Positions 45,916 to 59,200 of a DNA stretch of 64,000 nucleotides are shown here, piece after piece. The stretch spans positions 33,117,436 to 33,181,435 of the forward strand of contig NC_087068.1 of NCBI RefSeq assembly GCF_963678635.1, written 5' to 3'. A program made the position numbers and the translations under genes. The DNA comes from Symsagittifera roscoffensis (lineage: Eukaryota > Xenacoelomorpha > Acoela > Convolutidae). The notes below the pieces were generated by a model that was not told the DNA's origin, searched no databases, and was given only the letters and a program-made list of their open reading frames with translations. Position 1 is the stretch's first letter. The number at the start of each line of letters is the position of its first letter.

Positions 45916-48900
45916 TAATCGATTATAACGGATTATTATGATGATTTTTTGACAATTATAATTGACTAAAATTACCAAAATTAGCTGTTTAAAGGATTTA
46001 CAATTGATTAAAACTGTGATATAATTTCAAGAGATTATAATTTCTTATAATTGATTATAAGTGATTATAGTTCTTACAAAAAACCCTTAAAATTAATTAT
46101 AATTGATTATAATCGATTATAATCTCTTATTTTGCCGAAATTTTGTCAATTCAAAACTATGTTCGAATTATATCTCATGGGTTATTATTTTTGTGTCAAT
46201 AAGAAAATCTCTAAAAGAGAGATCTCTTGAACACTTTGGTTCATCTGAACACAAAGTTTTACCGCGAAACAAAAGTTTCATACAGATCCTTTCAAATGAG
46301 TGGAAAGGTTCCCGCCGTAGATGAAAAACAAATCTCCCGATTCAATCAAGAAACTATATCAATTTACTGATGTTTTGCTGTTTAAAACAACTTAAAATAT
46401 GCATCACAAAAATTCTATAGGGGAAGATATGAAAAAAATTTTTCAATTTAATTAATTGGAAAACTTTAAAAATGTTTTTCTCATTTTTCATAAGAACCAA
46501 CGTCTACAAAAAGCATAATAAAATAAGCAATTTAGATACAACTTCGATGAAAAAAAGGACAAACAAAAAGAATTACAATCAATTATAATCGACTAAAATT
46601 GATTTTTTTGCAAAACTAAAGAACTAGAAATTTTAATAAAAATAATGGATCATAATCAATTACAGTCAATTATAATTGTATCGAAAAACAGACGAATAAA
46701 TAATTGATTATAATCGATTATAGTCGTTTTTAATCTCTTTTTTTGCCGAAATATTGTCAATTCAAATCTATATTCGAATTAAACCTTATGGGTTATTATT
46801 TTTGTGTCAATAAGTAAATCTCTAAAAGAGAGAGCTTTTGAACACTTTGGTTCATCTGAACACAAAATTTTACCACGAAAAAAAGTTTCATATAGATCCT
46901 TTCACATGAGTGGAAAGGTTCCCGCCGTAGATGAAAAATAATTCTTCCGATTCAATCGTGAAACTAAATCGATTTGCTGATGTTTTGGCGTGTAAAAAAT
47001 CTTAAAATATGCATCACAAAACAACTCTAATGGGGAAAGATATGAAAAAAGACTCATCAATTTGAATTAATTGGAGAACTTCAATAATAATTTCTTGTTT
47101 TTCAAAGGAACCAGTGTCACAAAAAGCATAAAATATAAGCAAGTTAAATACAACTTCGAAGAAAAAATGGACAAACAAAAAGAATTACAATCAATTATAA
47201 TCGACTAAAATTGATTTTTTTGCAAAACTAAAGAACTAGAAATTTTAATAAAAATAATGGATCATAATCAATTACAGTCAATTATAATTGTATCGAAAAA
47301 CAGACGAATAAATAATTGATTATAATCGATTATAGTCGTTTTTAATCTCTTTTTTTGCCGAAATATTGTCAATTCAAATCTATATTCGAATTAAACCTTA
47401 TGGGTTATTATTTTTGTGTCAATAAGTAAATCTCTAAAAGAGAGAGCTTTTGAACACTTTGGTTCATCTGAACACAAAATTTTACCACGAAAAAAAGTTT
47501 CATATAGATCCTTTCACATGAGTGGAAAGGTTCCCGCCGTAGATGAAAAATAATTCTTCCGATTCAATCGTGAAACTAAATCGATTTGCTGATGTTTTGG
47601 CGTGTAAAAAATCTTAAAATATGCATCACAAAACAACTCTAATGGGGAAAGATATGAAAAAAGACTCATCAATTTGAATTAATTGGAGAACTTCAATAAT
47701 AATTTCTTGTTTTTCAAAGGAACCAATGTCACAAAAAGCATAAAATATAAGCAAGTTAAATACAACTTCGAAGAAAAAATGGACAAACAAAAAGAATTAC
47801 AATCAATTATAATCGACTAAAATTGATTTTTTTGCAAAACTAAAGAACTAGAAAATATAGTAAAAATAATGGATTACTATCAAATATAATCGATTATAAT
47901 TGTATCGAAAAAGAGAAAAAAAATAATCGATTATATTCAATTAAATTGATTATAATTGTTTATTTTGCCGAAATTTTGTCAATTCAAACTTATATTCGTA
48001 TTGTATCTTATGGGTTAGTTTTTTCTGTCAATAAGAAAATCTCTAGGAAAGAGATCTCTTGAGCACTTTGGTTCATCTGAACACAAAGTTTTACTACGAA
48101 ACAAAAGTTTCATAGATATCATTTCACATGAGTGGAAAGGTTCACGCATTAGATGAAAAATAAAAAATTCCGTTTCAATCATGAAATTAAATCAAATTGC
48201 TGATGTATTGGTGTTTAAAAAAGCTTAAAATATGCATCACGAAACAACTCTAGTGGGGAAGAAACGGAAAAAAAACTTACCAAATTGTATTATTTGGAAA
48301 ACTTTAAAAAAAAATTTCTCATTTTTCATAGGAACCAACGTCTACAAAAAGCATAAAATATAAGCAATATAGGTGCAACTTCGAAGAAAAAATGGTCAGG
48401 CAAAATGGTTTATGATTAATTATAATCAATTATAATGGATTTTTAAGCAAAACTAAAGAACACGAATTTTAATGAAAATAATGGATTACAATCAATTATA
48501 ATCGATTATAATTGTATCGAAAAATAGAAAAATAAATAATCGATTATAATCGATTAACTTGATTATAATTTCTTATTTTGCCGAATTTTTTTTCATTTTG
48601 AAACTATATTCGAATTATATCTTATGGATTATTTTTGTGTCAATAAGAAGATCTCTAACAGAGAGATCTCTTGAACATTTTGGTTTGTCAGAACACACAA
48701 TTTTACCACGCAACAAAACTTCATAGAGATCCTTTCACATGAGTGGAAAGGTTCCCGCCGTAGATGAAAAACAAAGCTCCCGATTCAATCAAGAAACTAT
48801 ATCTATTTGCTGATGTTTTGCTGTTTAAAACAACTTAAAATATGCATCACAAAAAAATTCTAAAGGGGAAGATATGAAAAAAAATTTATCAATTTAAATT

Positions 48901-50290
48901 AATTGGAAAACTTTAAAACTGTTTTTCTCATTTTTCATAAGAACCAACGTCTACAAAAAGCATAAAAAAATAAGCAATTTAGATACAACTTCGAAGAAAA
49001 AATGGGCAAACAAAAGGGATTGTAATCAATTATAATCGACTATAAGGAATTTTTGTGCAAACTAAAAAAATTTGAAATTTTAATAAAAATAATGGGTCAT
49101 AATCAATTATAACCGGATATAATTGTATCGAAAAGTAGACGAATGAATAATCGATTATAATCGATTATAATGGGTTATAATGATATAATTTGATAATGAA
49201 AAGAGAGTTTATAATTGATTATAATGGATTCTTCTGCAAAACTAAATAACTAGAAATTTTAATGAAAATAAAGGATTACAATCAATTATTATCGATTATA
49301 AATGTATCGAAAAAAAAATAAATAAATAATCGATAATAATCGATTAAATTGATAATAATTTCTTATTTTGCCGAATTTTTTTCAATTCAAAACTATTTTC
49401 GAAATATATCTTATGGGTTATTTTTGAGTCAATAAGAAAATCTCTAAGTGAGAGATCTCTTGAACATTTTGGTTCGTCAGAACACAAAACTTTACCACAA
49501 AACAAAAGTTTCATAGAAATCCTTTACTTGAGTGGAAAGGTTCCCGCCGTAGATGAAAGGCAAATCTTCCGATTCAATCATGAAACTAAATCAATTTGCT
49601 GATAATTTTTGGTGTTTAAAAAAGATTAAAATATGCATCACAAAACAAGAACAAGAGACTATAATAAGACCAATAAATAATCGACATATCAATTTTTCGA
49701 CTTATCAAAAAACTTATCAATTTGAATCAATTGGAAAACTTAAAAAATATATATATATATTTTTCATAGGAACCAACGTCTACAAGAAGCAGAAAATATA
49801 AGCAATTTAGATGCAACTTCGATGAAAAAAAGTTGAAACTGTAGATATTATAATCAATTATAATCGATTATAATGGATTTTTGTGCAAAACTATAAAACT
49901 AAAAAACAAGAATTTTTTTCAAAAAATAATGGATTATAACCAATTATAGTCGATTATAATTTTATCAAAAAATAGACCAATAAATAAATAATTTTAATCA
50001 ATTAAATTGATTTTAATTTCCTATTTTATTGAATTTTTGTCAATTCAAAACTATATACGAATTATATCTTATGAGTTATTATTTTTCTGTCAATAAAAAA
50101 AACTCTCCAAGAGAGAGATCTTCTGAACATTTTGGATCTCTCGAATATAGTGGAATTTTGTGCGAAACTATAAAACTAGAAAATTTAGAAAAAAATACTG
50201 GACTAAAATCAATTTCAATCGATATAATTGTATCGAAAAATAGACGAATAAGTAATCGATTATAATCGATTATAATGGATTATAATTAAT
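45916..50290. repeat. AT-rich satellite, about 610-bp monomers
   Basis: The conserved landmark gagtggaaaggttcccgc recurs at about 46300, 46910, 47520, 48130, 48740 and 49530. The period is about 610 bp, then 790. Each monomer also carries an atctctaaaagagagatctct palindrome region, a aaaatatgcatcacaaaac segment and several ATTATAATCGATTATAAT-like palindromic words. The block at 46560-47166 is repeated almost unchanged at 47167-47780. In this part the landmark usually reads cccgccgtag. The interval between landmarks at 49530 and 50620 is about 1090 bp, so a transitional composite lies there. Open frames up to about 80 codons are incidental. Confidence 0.9.
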
Positions 50291-53200
50291 TATTATTTGA
50301 TTGTAAAAAGAGAGATTATGATTGATTATTAATTGATTGAAACCGATTGTTTCTCAACTTTAGTAAAATTTGTAATAAAATTGTAATAAAACGATTATTA
50401 ACGCTTGAAACAGGATACGGGTTTGTAACAATCGATTACAATCTCTTATTTTGCCGAAATTTTGTCAATTCAAAACTATATACGAATTATATCTTATGGG
50501 TTATTATTTTTCTGTCATTAAAAAAATCTCTAAAAGAGAGATCTCTTGAACATTTTGGTTAATCAGAACACAAAGTTTTACCACGAAACAAAAGTTTCAA
50601 AAAGATAATTTCACTTGAGTGGAAAGGTTACCGCGATAGATGAAAAATAGATCTTCCGATTCAATCATGAGACTAAATCATTTTGCTGATATATTTTGGT
50701 ATTTGAAAAAGCTTAAAATATGCATCACAAAACAAGAACAAGAGACTATAATTAGAGCAATAAATAATCGACATATCAACTTATCGACTTATCAATAAAC
50801 TTATCAATTTGAATTAATTGGAAAACTTTAAAAATAATTTTGTCATTTTTCATACGAACCAATGTCTAAAAAAAGCATAAAGTATAAGCAATTTAGATGC
50901 AAATTCGAAGAAAAAATGGACAAATAAAAAGTATTATGATCAATTGTAATCGATTATAGTGGAATCTTGTGCAAAACTATAAAACTAGAAATTTTAGAAA
51001 AAATTAATGAATTATAATCAATTTCAATCGATTATAATTGTATCGAAAAATAGACGAAAAAATAATCGACTATAATCGATTATAATGGATTAAAATTAAT
51101 TATAATTTGATTATAAAAAGAGAGATTATTATCGATTATTAATTGATTGAAACCGATTGTTTCTCAACTTTAGTAAGATTTGTACTAAAATTGTAATAAA
51201 ATCAATTAATAACGCTTGAAACAGGATGCGGGTTTGTAGTAATCGATTACAATCTCTTATTTTGCCGAAATTTTGTCAATTCAAAACTATATACGAATTA
51301 TATCTTATGGGATATTATTTTTCTGTCATTAAAAAAATCTCTAAAAGAGAGATCTCTTGAAAACTTTGGTTAATCAGAACACAAAGTTTTACCACGAAAC
51401 AAAAGTTTCAAAAAGATAGTTTCACATGAGTGGAAAGGTTCCCGCGGTAGATGAAAAAAAAAAAAATCTTCCTATTCAATCATGAGACTAAATCAGTTTG
51501 CTGATATTTTTTTTGGTGTTTGAAAAAGCTTAAAATATGCGTCACAAAACAAGAACAAGAGACTATAATTAGAGCAATAAATAGTCGACATATCAACTTA
51601 ACGACTTATCAATAAACTTATCAATTTGAATTAATTGGAAAACTTTAAAAATATTTTTGTCATTTTTCATACGAACCAATGTCTAAAAAAAACATAAAGT
51701 ATAAGCAATTTAGATGCAAATTCGAAGAAAAAATGGACAAACAAAAAGTATTATGATCAATTGTAATCGATTATAGTGGAATCTTGTGCAAAACTATAAA
51801 ACTAGAAATTTTAGAAAAAATTAATGAAATATAATCAATTTCAATCGATTATAAGTGTATCGAAAAATAAACGAATAAATAATCGATTATAATCGATTAT
51901 ATTGGATTATAATTAATTATAATTTGATGATAAAAAGAGAGATTATTATCGATTATTAATTGATTGAAACCGATTGTTTCTCAATTTTAGTAAGATTTGT
52001 ACTAAAATTGTAATAAAATCAATTAATAACGCTTGAAACAGGATGCGGGTTTGTAGTAATCAATTACAATCTCTTATTTTGCCGAAATTTTGTCAATTCA
52101 AAACTATATACGAATTATATCCTATGGGTTATGATTTTTCTGTCATTAAAAAATCTCTAAAAGAGAGATCTCTTGAACATTTTGTTTAATCAGAACAGAA
52201 AGTTTTACCACGAAACAAAAGTTTCAAAAAGATACTTTCACTTGAGTGGAAAGGTTCCCGCGGTAGATGAAAAATAAATCTTACGATTCAATCATGAGAC
52301 TAAATCAATTTGCTGATAATTTTTGGTGTTTGAAAAAGCTTAAAATATGCATCACAAAACAAGAAAAAGAGACTATAATTAGAGCAATAAATAATCGACA
52401 TATCAACTTATCGACTTATCAATAAACTTATCAATTTGAGTTAATTGGAAAACTTTGAAATTATTTTTGTCATTTTTCATATGAACCAATGTCTACAAAG
52501 GCATAAAATATAAGCAATTTAGATGCAAATTCGAAGAAAAAATGGACAAACAAAAGGTATTATGATCAATTATAATCGATTATAATGGAATCTTGTGCAA
52601 AACTATAAAACTAAAAATTTTAGAAAAAAAATAAGGGATTATAATCAATTTCAATTGATTATAATTGTATCGAAAAATAGACAAATAAATAATCGGTTAT
52701 AATCGAATGTAATGGAATATAATTAAAAAAAATTTGATTATATAAAGAGAGATTATTATCAATTATTAATTGATTAAAACCGATTGTTTCTCAATTGTAG
52801 TAAAACTGGTACTGAAATCGTAATAAAATCGATTATTAACGCTTGAAACAGGATGCGGGTTTGTACTAATTGATTACAATCTCTTATTTTGCCGAAATTT
52901 TGTCAATTCAAAACTATATTCGAATTATATCTTATGGGTTATTATTTTTCAGTCCATAAAAAAATCTCTAAAAGAGAGATCTCTTGAACATTTTGGTTCA
53001 TCAGCTCACAAAGTTTTACCACGAAACAAAAGTTTCATAGAGATACTTTCACATGAGTGGAAAGGTTCCCGCGGTAGATGCAAAATAAATCTTCCGATTC
53101 AATCATGAGACTAAATCAATTTGCTATTAATTTTTGGTGTTTGAAAAAGCTTAAAATATGCATCACAAAACAAGAACAAGAGACTATAATTAGAGCAATA

Positions 53201-56200
53201 AATAATCGACATATCAACTTATCGACTTATCAATAAACTTATCAATTTGAATTAATTGGAAAACTTTAAAAATAATTTTGTCATTTTTCATACGAACCAA
53301 TGTCTAAAAAAAGCATAAAGTATAAGCAATTTAGATGCAAATTTGAAGAAAAATGGACAAAAAAAAATATTATGATCAATTGTAATCGATTGTAGTAGAA
53401 TCTTGTGCAAAACTATAAAACTAGAAATTTTAGAAAAAATTATAGAATTATAATCAATTTCAATCGATTATGATTGTATCGAAAAACAGACGAATAAATA
53501 ATCGACTATAATCGATTATAATGGATTATAATTAATTATAATTTGATTATAAAAAGAGAGATTATTATCGTCTATTAATTGATTGAAACCGATTGTGTCT
53601 CAACTTTAGTAAGATTAGTACTAAAATTGTAATAAAAGCAATTATTAACGCTTGAAACAGGATGCGGGTTTGTACTAATTGATTACAATCTCTTATTTTG
53701 CCGAAATTTTGTCAATTCAAAACTATATTCGAATTATATCTTATGGGTTATTATTTTTCAGTCAATAAAAAAATCTCTAAAAGAGAGATCTCTTGAACAT
53801 TTTGGTTCATCAGCTCACAAAGTTTTACCACGAAACAAAAGTTTCATAGAGATACTTTCCCATGAGTGGAAAGGTTCCCGCGGTAGATGCAAAATAAATC
53901 TTCCGATTCAATCATGAGACTAAATCAATTTGCTATTAATTTTTGGTGTTTGAAAAAGCTTAAAATATGCATCACAAAACAAGAACAAGAGACTATAATT
54001 AGAGCAATAAATAATCGACATATCAACTTATCGACTTATCAATAAACTTATCAATTTGAATTAATTGGAAAACTTTAAAAATAATTTTGTCATTTTTCAT
54101 ACGAACCAATGTCTAAAAAAAGCATAAAGTATAAGCAATTTAGATGCAAATTTGAAGAAAAAATGGACAAACAAAAAGTATTATGATCAATTGTAATCGA
54201 TTGTAGTGGAATCTTGTGCAAAACTATAAAACTAGAAATTTTAGAAAAAATTATAGAATTATAATCAATTTCAATCGATTATGATTGTATCGAAAAACAG
54301 ACGAATAAATAATCGACTATAATCGATTATAATGGATTATAATTAATTATAATTTGATTATAAAAAGAGAGATTATTATCGATTATTAATTGATTGAAAC
54401 CGATTGTGTCTCAACTTTAGTAAGATTAGTACTAAAATTGTAATAAAAGCAATTATTAACGCTTGATGCGGGTTTGTAGCAATCGATTACAATCTCTTAT
54501 TTTGCCAAAATTTTGTCAATTCAAAACTATATACGAATTATATCTTATGGGTTATTATTTTTCTGTCATTAAAAAAATCTCTTGAACACTTTGGTTAATC
54601 AGAACACAGAGTTTTACCACGAAACAAAAGTTTCAAAAAGATACTTTCACATGAGTGGAAAGGTTCCCGCGGTAGATGAAAAATAAATCTTCCGATTCAA
54701 TCATGAGACTAAATCAATTTGCTGATAACTTTTGGTGTTTGAAAAAGCTTAAAATATGCATCACAAAACAAGAACAAGAGACTATAATTAGAGCAATAAA
54801 TAATCGACATATCAACTTATCGACTTCTCAATAAACTTATCAATTTGAATTAATTGGAAAACTTTAAAAAAAAAATTGTCATTTTTCATACGAACCAATG
54901 TCTAAAAAAAGCATAAAGTATAAGCAATTTAGATGCAAATTCGAAGAAAAAATGGACAAACAAAAAGTATTATGATCAATTGTAATCGATTATAGTGGAA
55001 TCTTGTGCAAAACTATAAAACTAGAAATTTTAGAAAGAATCATTGAATTATAATCAATTTCAATCGATTATAATTGTATCGAAAAATAAACGAATAAATA
55101 ATCGATTATAATCGATTATAATGGATTATAATTAATTATAATTTGATTATAAAAAGAGAGATTATTATTATCGATTATTAATTGATTGAAATCGATTGTT
55201 TCTCAATTTTAGTAAGATTTGTACTAAAATTGTAATAAAATCAATTAATAACGCTTGAAACAGGATGCGGGTTTGTAGTAATCGATTACAATCTCTTATT
55301 TTGCCGAAATTTTGTCAATTCAAAACTATGTACGAATTATATCTTATGGGTTATTATTTTTCTGTCCTTAAAAAAATCTCTAAAAGAGAGATCTCTTGAA
55401 CATTTTGTTTAATCAGAACACAAAGTTTTACCACGAAACAAAAGTTTCATAGAGATACTTTCACATGAGTGGAAAGGTTCCCGCGGTAGATGCAAAATAA
55501 ATCTTCCGATTCAATCATGAGACTAAATCAATTTGCTATTAATTTTTGGTGTTTGAAAAAGCTTAAAATATGCATCACAAAACAAGAACAAGAGACTATA
55601 ATTAGAGCAATAAATAATCGACATATCAACTTATCGACTTCTCAATAAACTTATCAATTTGAATTAATTGGAAAACTTTTAAAAAAATTTTGTTATTTTT
55701 CATACGAACCAATGTCTAAAAAAAGCATAAAGTATAAGCAATTTAGATGCAAATTCGAAGAAAAAATGGACAAACAAAAAGTATTATGATCAATTGTAAT
55801 CGATTATAGTGGAATCTTGTGCAAAACTATAAAACTAGAAATTTTAGAAAAAATCATTGAATTATAATCAATTTCAATCGATTATAATTGTATCGAAAAA
55901 TAAACGAATAAATAATCGATTATAATCGATTATAATGGATTATAATTAATTATAATTTGATTATAAAAAGAGAGATTATTATTATCGATTATTAATTGAT
56001 ATTAATTGATATTAATTGATATTATCTTCTCAATTTTAGTAAGATTTGTACTAAAATTGTAATAAAATCAATTAATAACGCTTGAAACAGGATGCGGGTT
56101 TGTAGTAATCGATTACAATCTCTTATTTTGCCGAAATTTTGTCAATTCAAAACTATGTACGAATTATATCTTATGGGTTATTATTTTTCTGTCCTTAAAA

Positions 56201-59200
56201 AAATCTCTAAAAGAGAGATCTCTTGAACATTTTGTTTAATCAGAACACAAAGTTTTACCACGAAACAAAAGTTTCAAAAAGATACTTTCACTTGAGTGGA
56301 AAGGTTCCCGCGGTAGATGAAAAATAAATCTTACGATTCAATCATGAGACTAAATCAATTTGCTATTAATTTTTGGTGTTTGAAAAAGCTTAAAATATGC
56401 ATCACAAAACAAGAACAAGAGAATATAATTAGAGCAATAAATAATCGACATATCAACTTATCGACTTATCAATAAACTTATCAATTTGAATTAATTGGAA
56501 AACTTTAAAATTATTTTTGTCATTTTTCATATGAACCAATGTCTACAAAGGCATAAAGTATAAGCAATTTAGATGCAAATTCGAAGAAAAAATGGACAAA
56601 CAAAAGGTATTATGATCAATTATAATCGATTATAGTGGAATCTTGTGCAAAACTATAAAACTAAAAATTTTAGAAAAAAATAAAGGATTATAATCAATTT
56701 CAATCGATTATAATTGTATCGAAAAATAGACAAATAAATAATCGGTTATAATCGAATGTAATGGAATATAATTAAATAAAATTTGATTATAAAAAGAGAG
56801 ATTATTATCAATTATTAATTGATTAAAACCGATTGTTTCTCAATTGTAGTCAAACTGGTACTGAAATCGTAATAAAATCGATTATTAACGCTTGAAACAG
56901 GATGCGGGTTTGTACTAATCGATTACAATCTCTTATTTTGCCGAAATTTTGTCAATTCAAAACTATATTCGAATTATATCTTATGGGTTATTATTTTTCA
57001 GTCAATAAAAAAATCTCTAAAAGAGAGATCTCTTGCACATTTTGGTTCATCAGCTCACAAAGTTTTACCACGAAACAAAAGTTTCATAGAGATACTTTCA
57101 CATGAGTGGAAAGGTTCCCGCGGTAGATGCAAAATAAATCTTCCGATTCAATCATGAGACTAAATCAATTTGCTATTATTTTTGGTGTTTGAAAAAGCTT
57201 AAAATATGCATCACAAAACAAGAACAAGAGAATATAATTAGAGCAATAAATAATCGACATATCAACTTATCGACTTATCAATAAACTTATCAATTTGAAT
57301 TAATTGGAAAACTTTAAAATTATTTTTGTCATTTTTCATATGAACCAATGTCTACAAAGGCATAAAGTATAAGCAATTTAGATGCAAATTCGAAGAAAAA
57401 ATGGACAAACAAAAGGTATTATGATCAATTATAATCGATTATAGTGGAATCTTGTGCAAAACTATAAAACTAAAAATTTTAGAAAAAAATAAGTGATTAT
57501 AATCAATTTCAATCGATTATAATTGTATCGAAAAATAGACAAATAAATAATCGGTTATAATCGAATGTAATGGAATATATTTAAATAAAATTTGATTATA
57601 AAAAGAGAGATTATTATCAATTATTAATTGATTAAAACCGATTGTTTCTCAATTGTAGTAAAACTGGTACTAAAATCGTAAAAAAATCGATTATTAGCGC
57701 TTGAAACAGGTTGCGGGTTTGTACTAATCGATTACAATCTCTTATTTTGCCGAAATTTTGTCAATTCAAAACTATATTCGAATTATATCTTATGGGTTAT
57801 TATTTTTCAGTCAATAAAAAAATCTCTAAAAGAGAGATCTCTTGAACATTTTGGTTCATCAGCTCACAAAGTTTTACCACGAAACAAAAGTTTCATAGAG
57901 ATACTTTCACATGAGTGGAAAGGTTCCCGCGGTAGATGCAAAATAAATCTTCCGATTCAATCATGAGACTAAATCAATTTGCTATAAATTTTTGGTGTTT
58001 GAAAAAGCTTAAAATATGCATCACAAAACAAGAACAAGAGACTATAATTAGAGCAATAAATAATCGACATATCAACTTATCGACTTATCAATAAACTTAT
58101 CAATTTGAATTAATTGGAAAACTTTAAAAATATTTTTGTCATTTTTCATACGAACCAATGTCTAAAAAAAGCATAAAGTATAAGCAATTTAGATGCAAAT
58201 TCGAAGAAAAAATGGACAAACAAAAAGTATTATGATCAATTGTAATCGATTATAGTGGAAACTTGTGCAAAACTAAAAAACTAGAAACTTTAGAAAAAAT
58301 TATTGAATTATAATCAATTTCTATCGATTATAATTGTTTCGAAAAACAGACGAATAAATAATCGATTATAATCGATTATAATGGATTATAATTATTTATA
58401 ATTTGATTATAAAAAGAGAGATTATTATCGATTATTAATTGATTGAAACCGATTGTTTCTCAACTTTAGTAAGATTTGTACTAAAATTGTAATAAAATAA
58501 ATTAATAACGCTTGAAACAGGATGCGGGTTTGTAGTAATCGATTACAATCTCTTATTTTGCCGAAATTTTGTCAATTCAAAACTATATACGAATTATATC
58601 TTATGGGTTATGATTTTTTTGTCATTAAAAAAATCTCTAAAAGAGAGATCTCTTGAACATTTTGTTTAATCAGAACACAAAGTTTTACCACGAAACAAAA
58701 GTTTCAAAAAGATACTTTCACATGAGTGGAAAGGTTCCCGCGGTAGATGAAAAATAAATCTTCCGATTCAATCATGAGACTAAATCAATTTGCTGATAAT
58801 TTTTGGTGTTTGAAAAAGCTTAAAATATGCATCACAAAACAAGAACAAGAGACTATAATTAGAGCAATAAAAAATCGACATATCAACTTATCGACTTATC
58901 AATAAACTTATCAATTTGAATTAATTGGAAAACTTTAAAAATATTTTTTGTCATTTTTCATACGAACCAATGTCTAAAAAAAGCATAACGTATAAGCAAT
59001 TTAGATGCAAATTCAAAGAAAACATAGACAAACAAAAAATATTATGATCAATTGTAATCGATTATAGTGGAATCTTGTGCAAAACTATAAAACTAGAAAT
59101 TTTAGAAAAAATTATAGAATTATAATCAATTTCAATCGATTATAATTGTATCGAAAAACAGACAAATAAATAATCGATTATAATCGATTATAATGGATTA

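Noticed and set aside
49553-49801. Small protein gene in the AT-rich satellite
   Set aside because: The frame is not kept in other units and lies wholly within repeat sequence.
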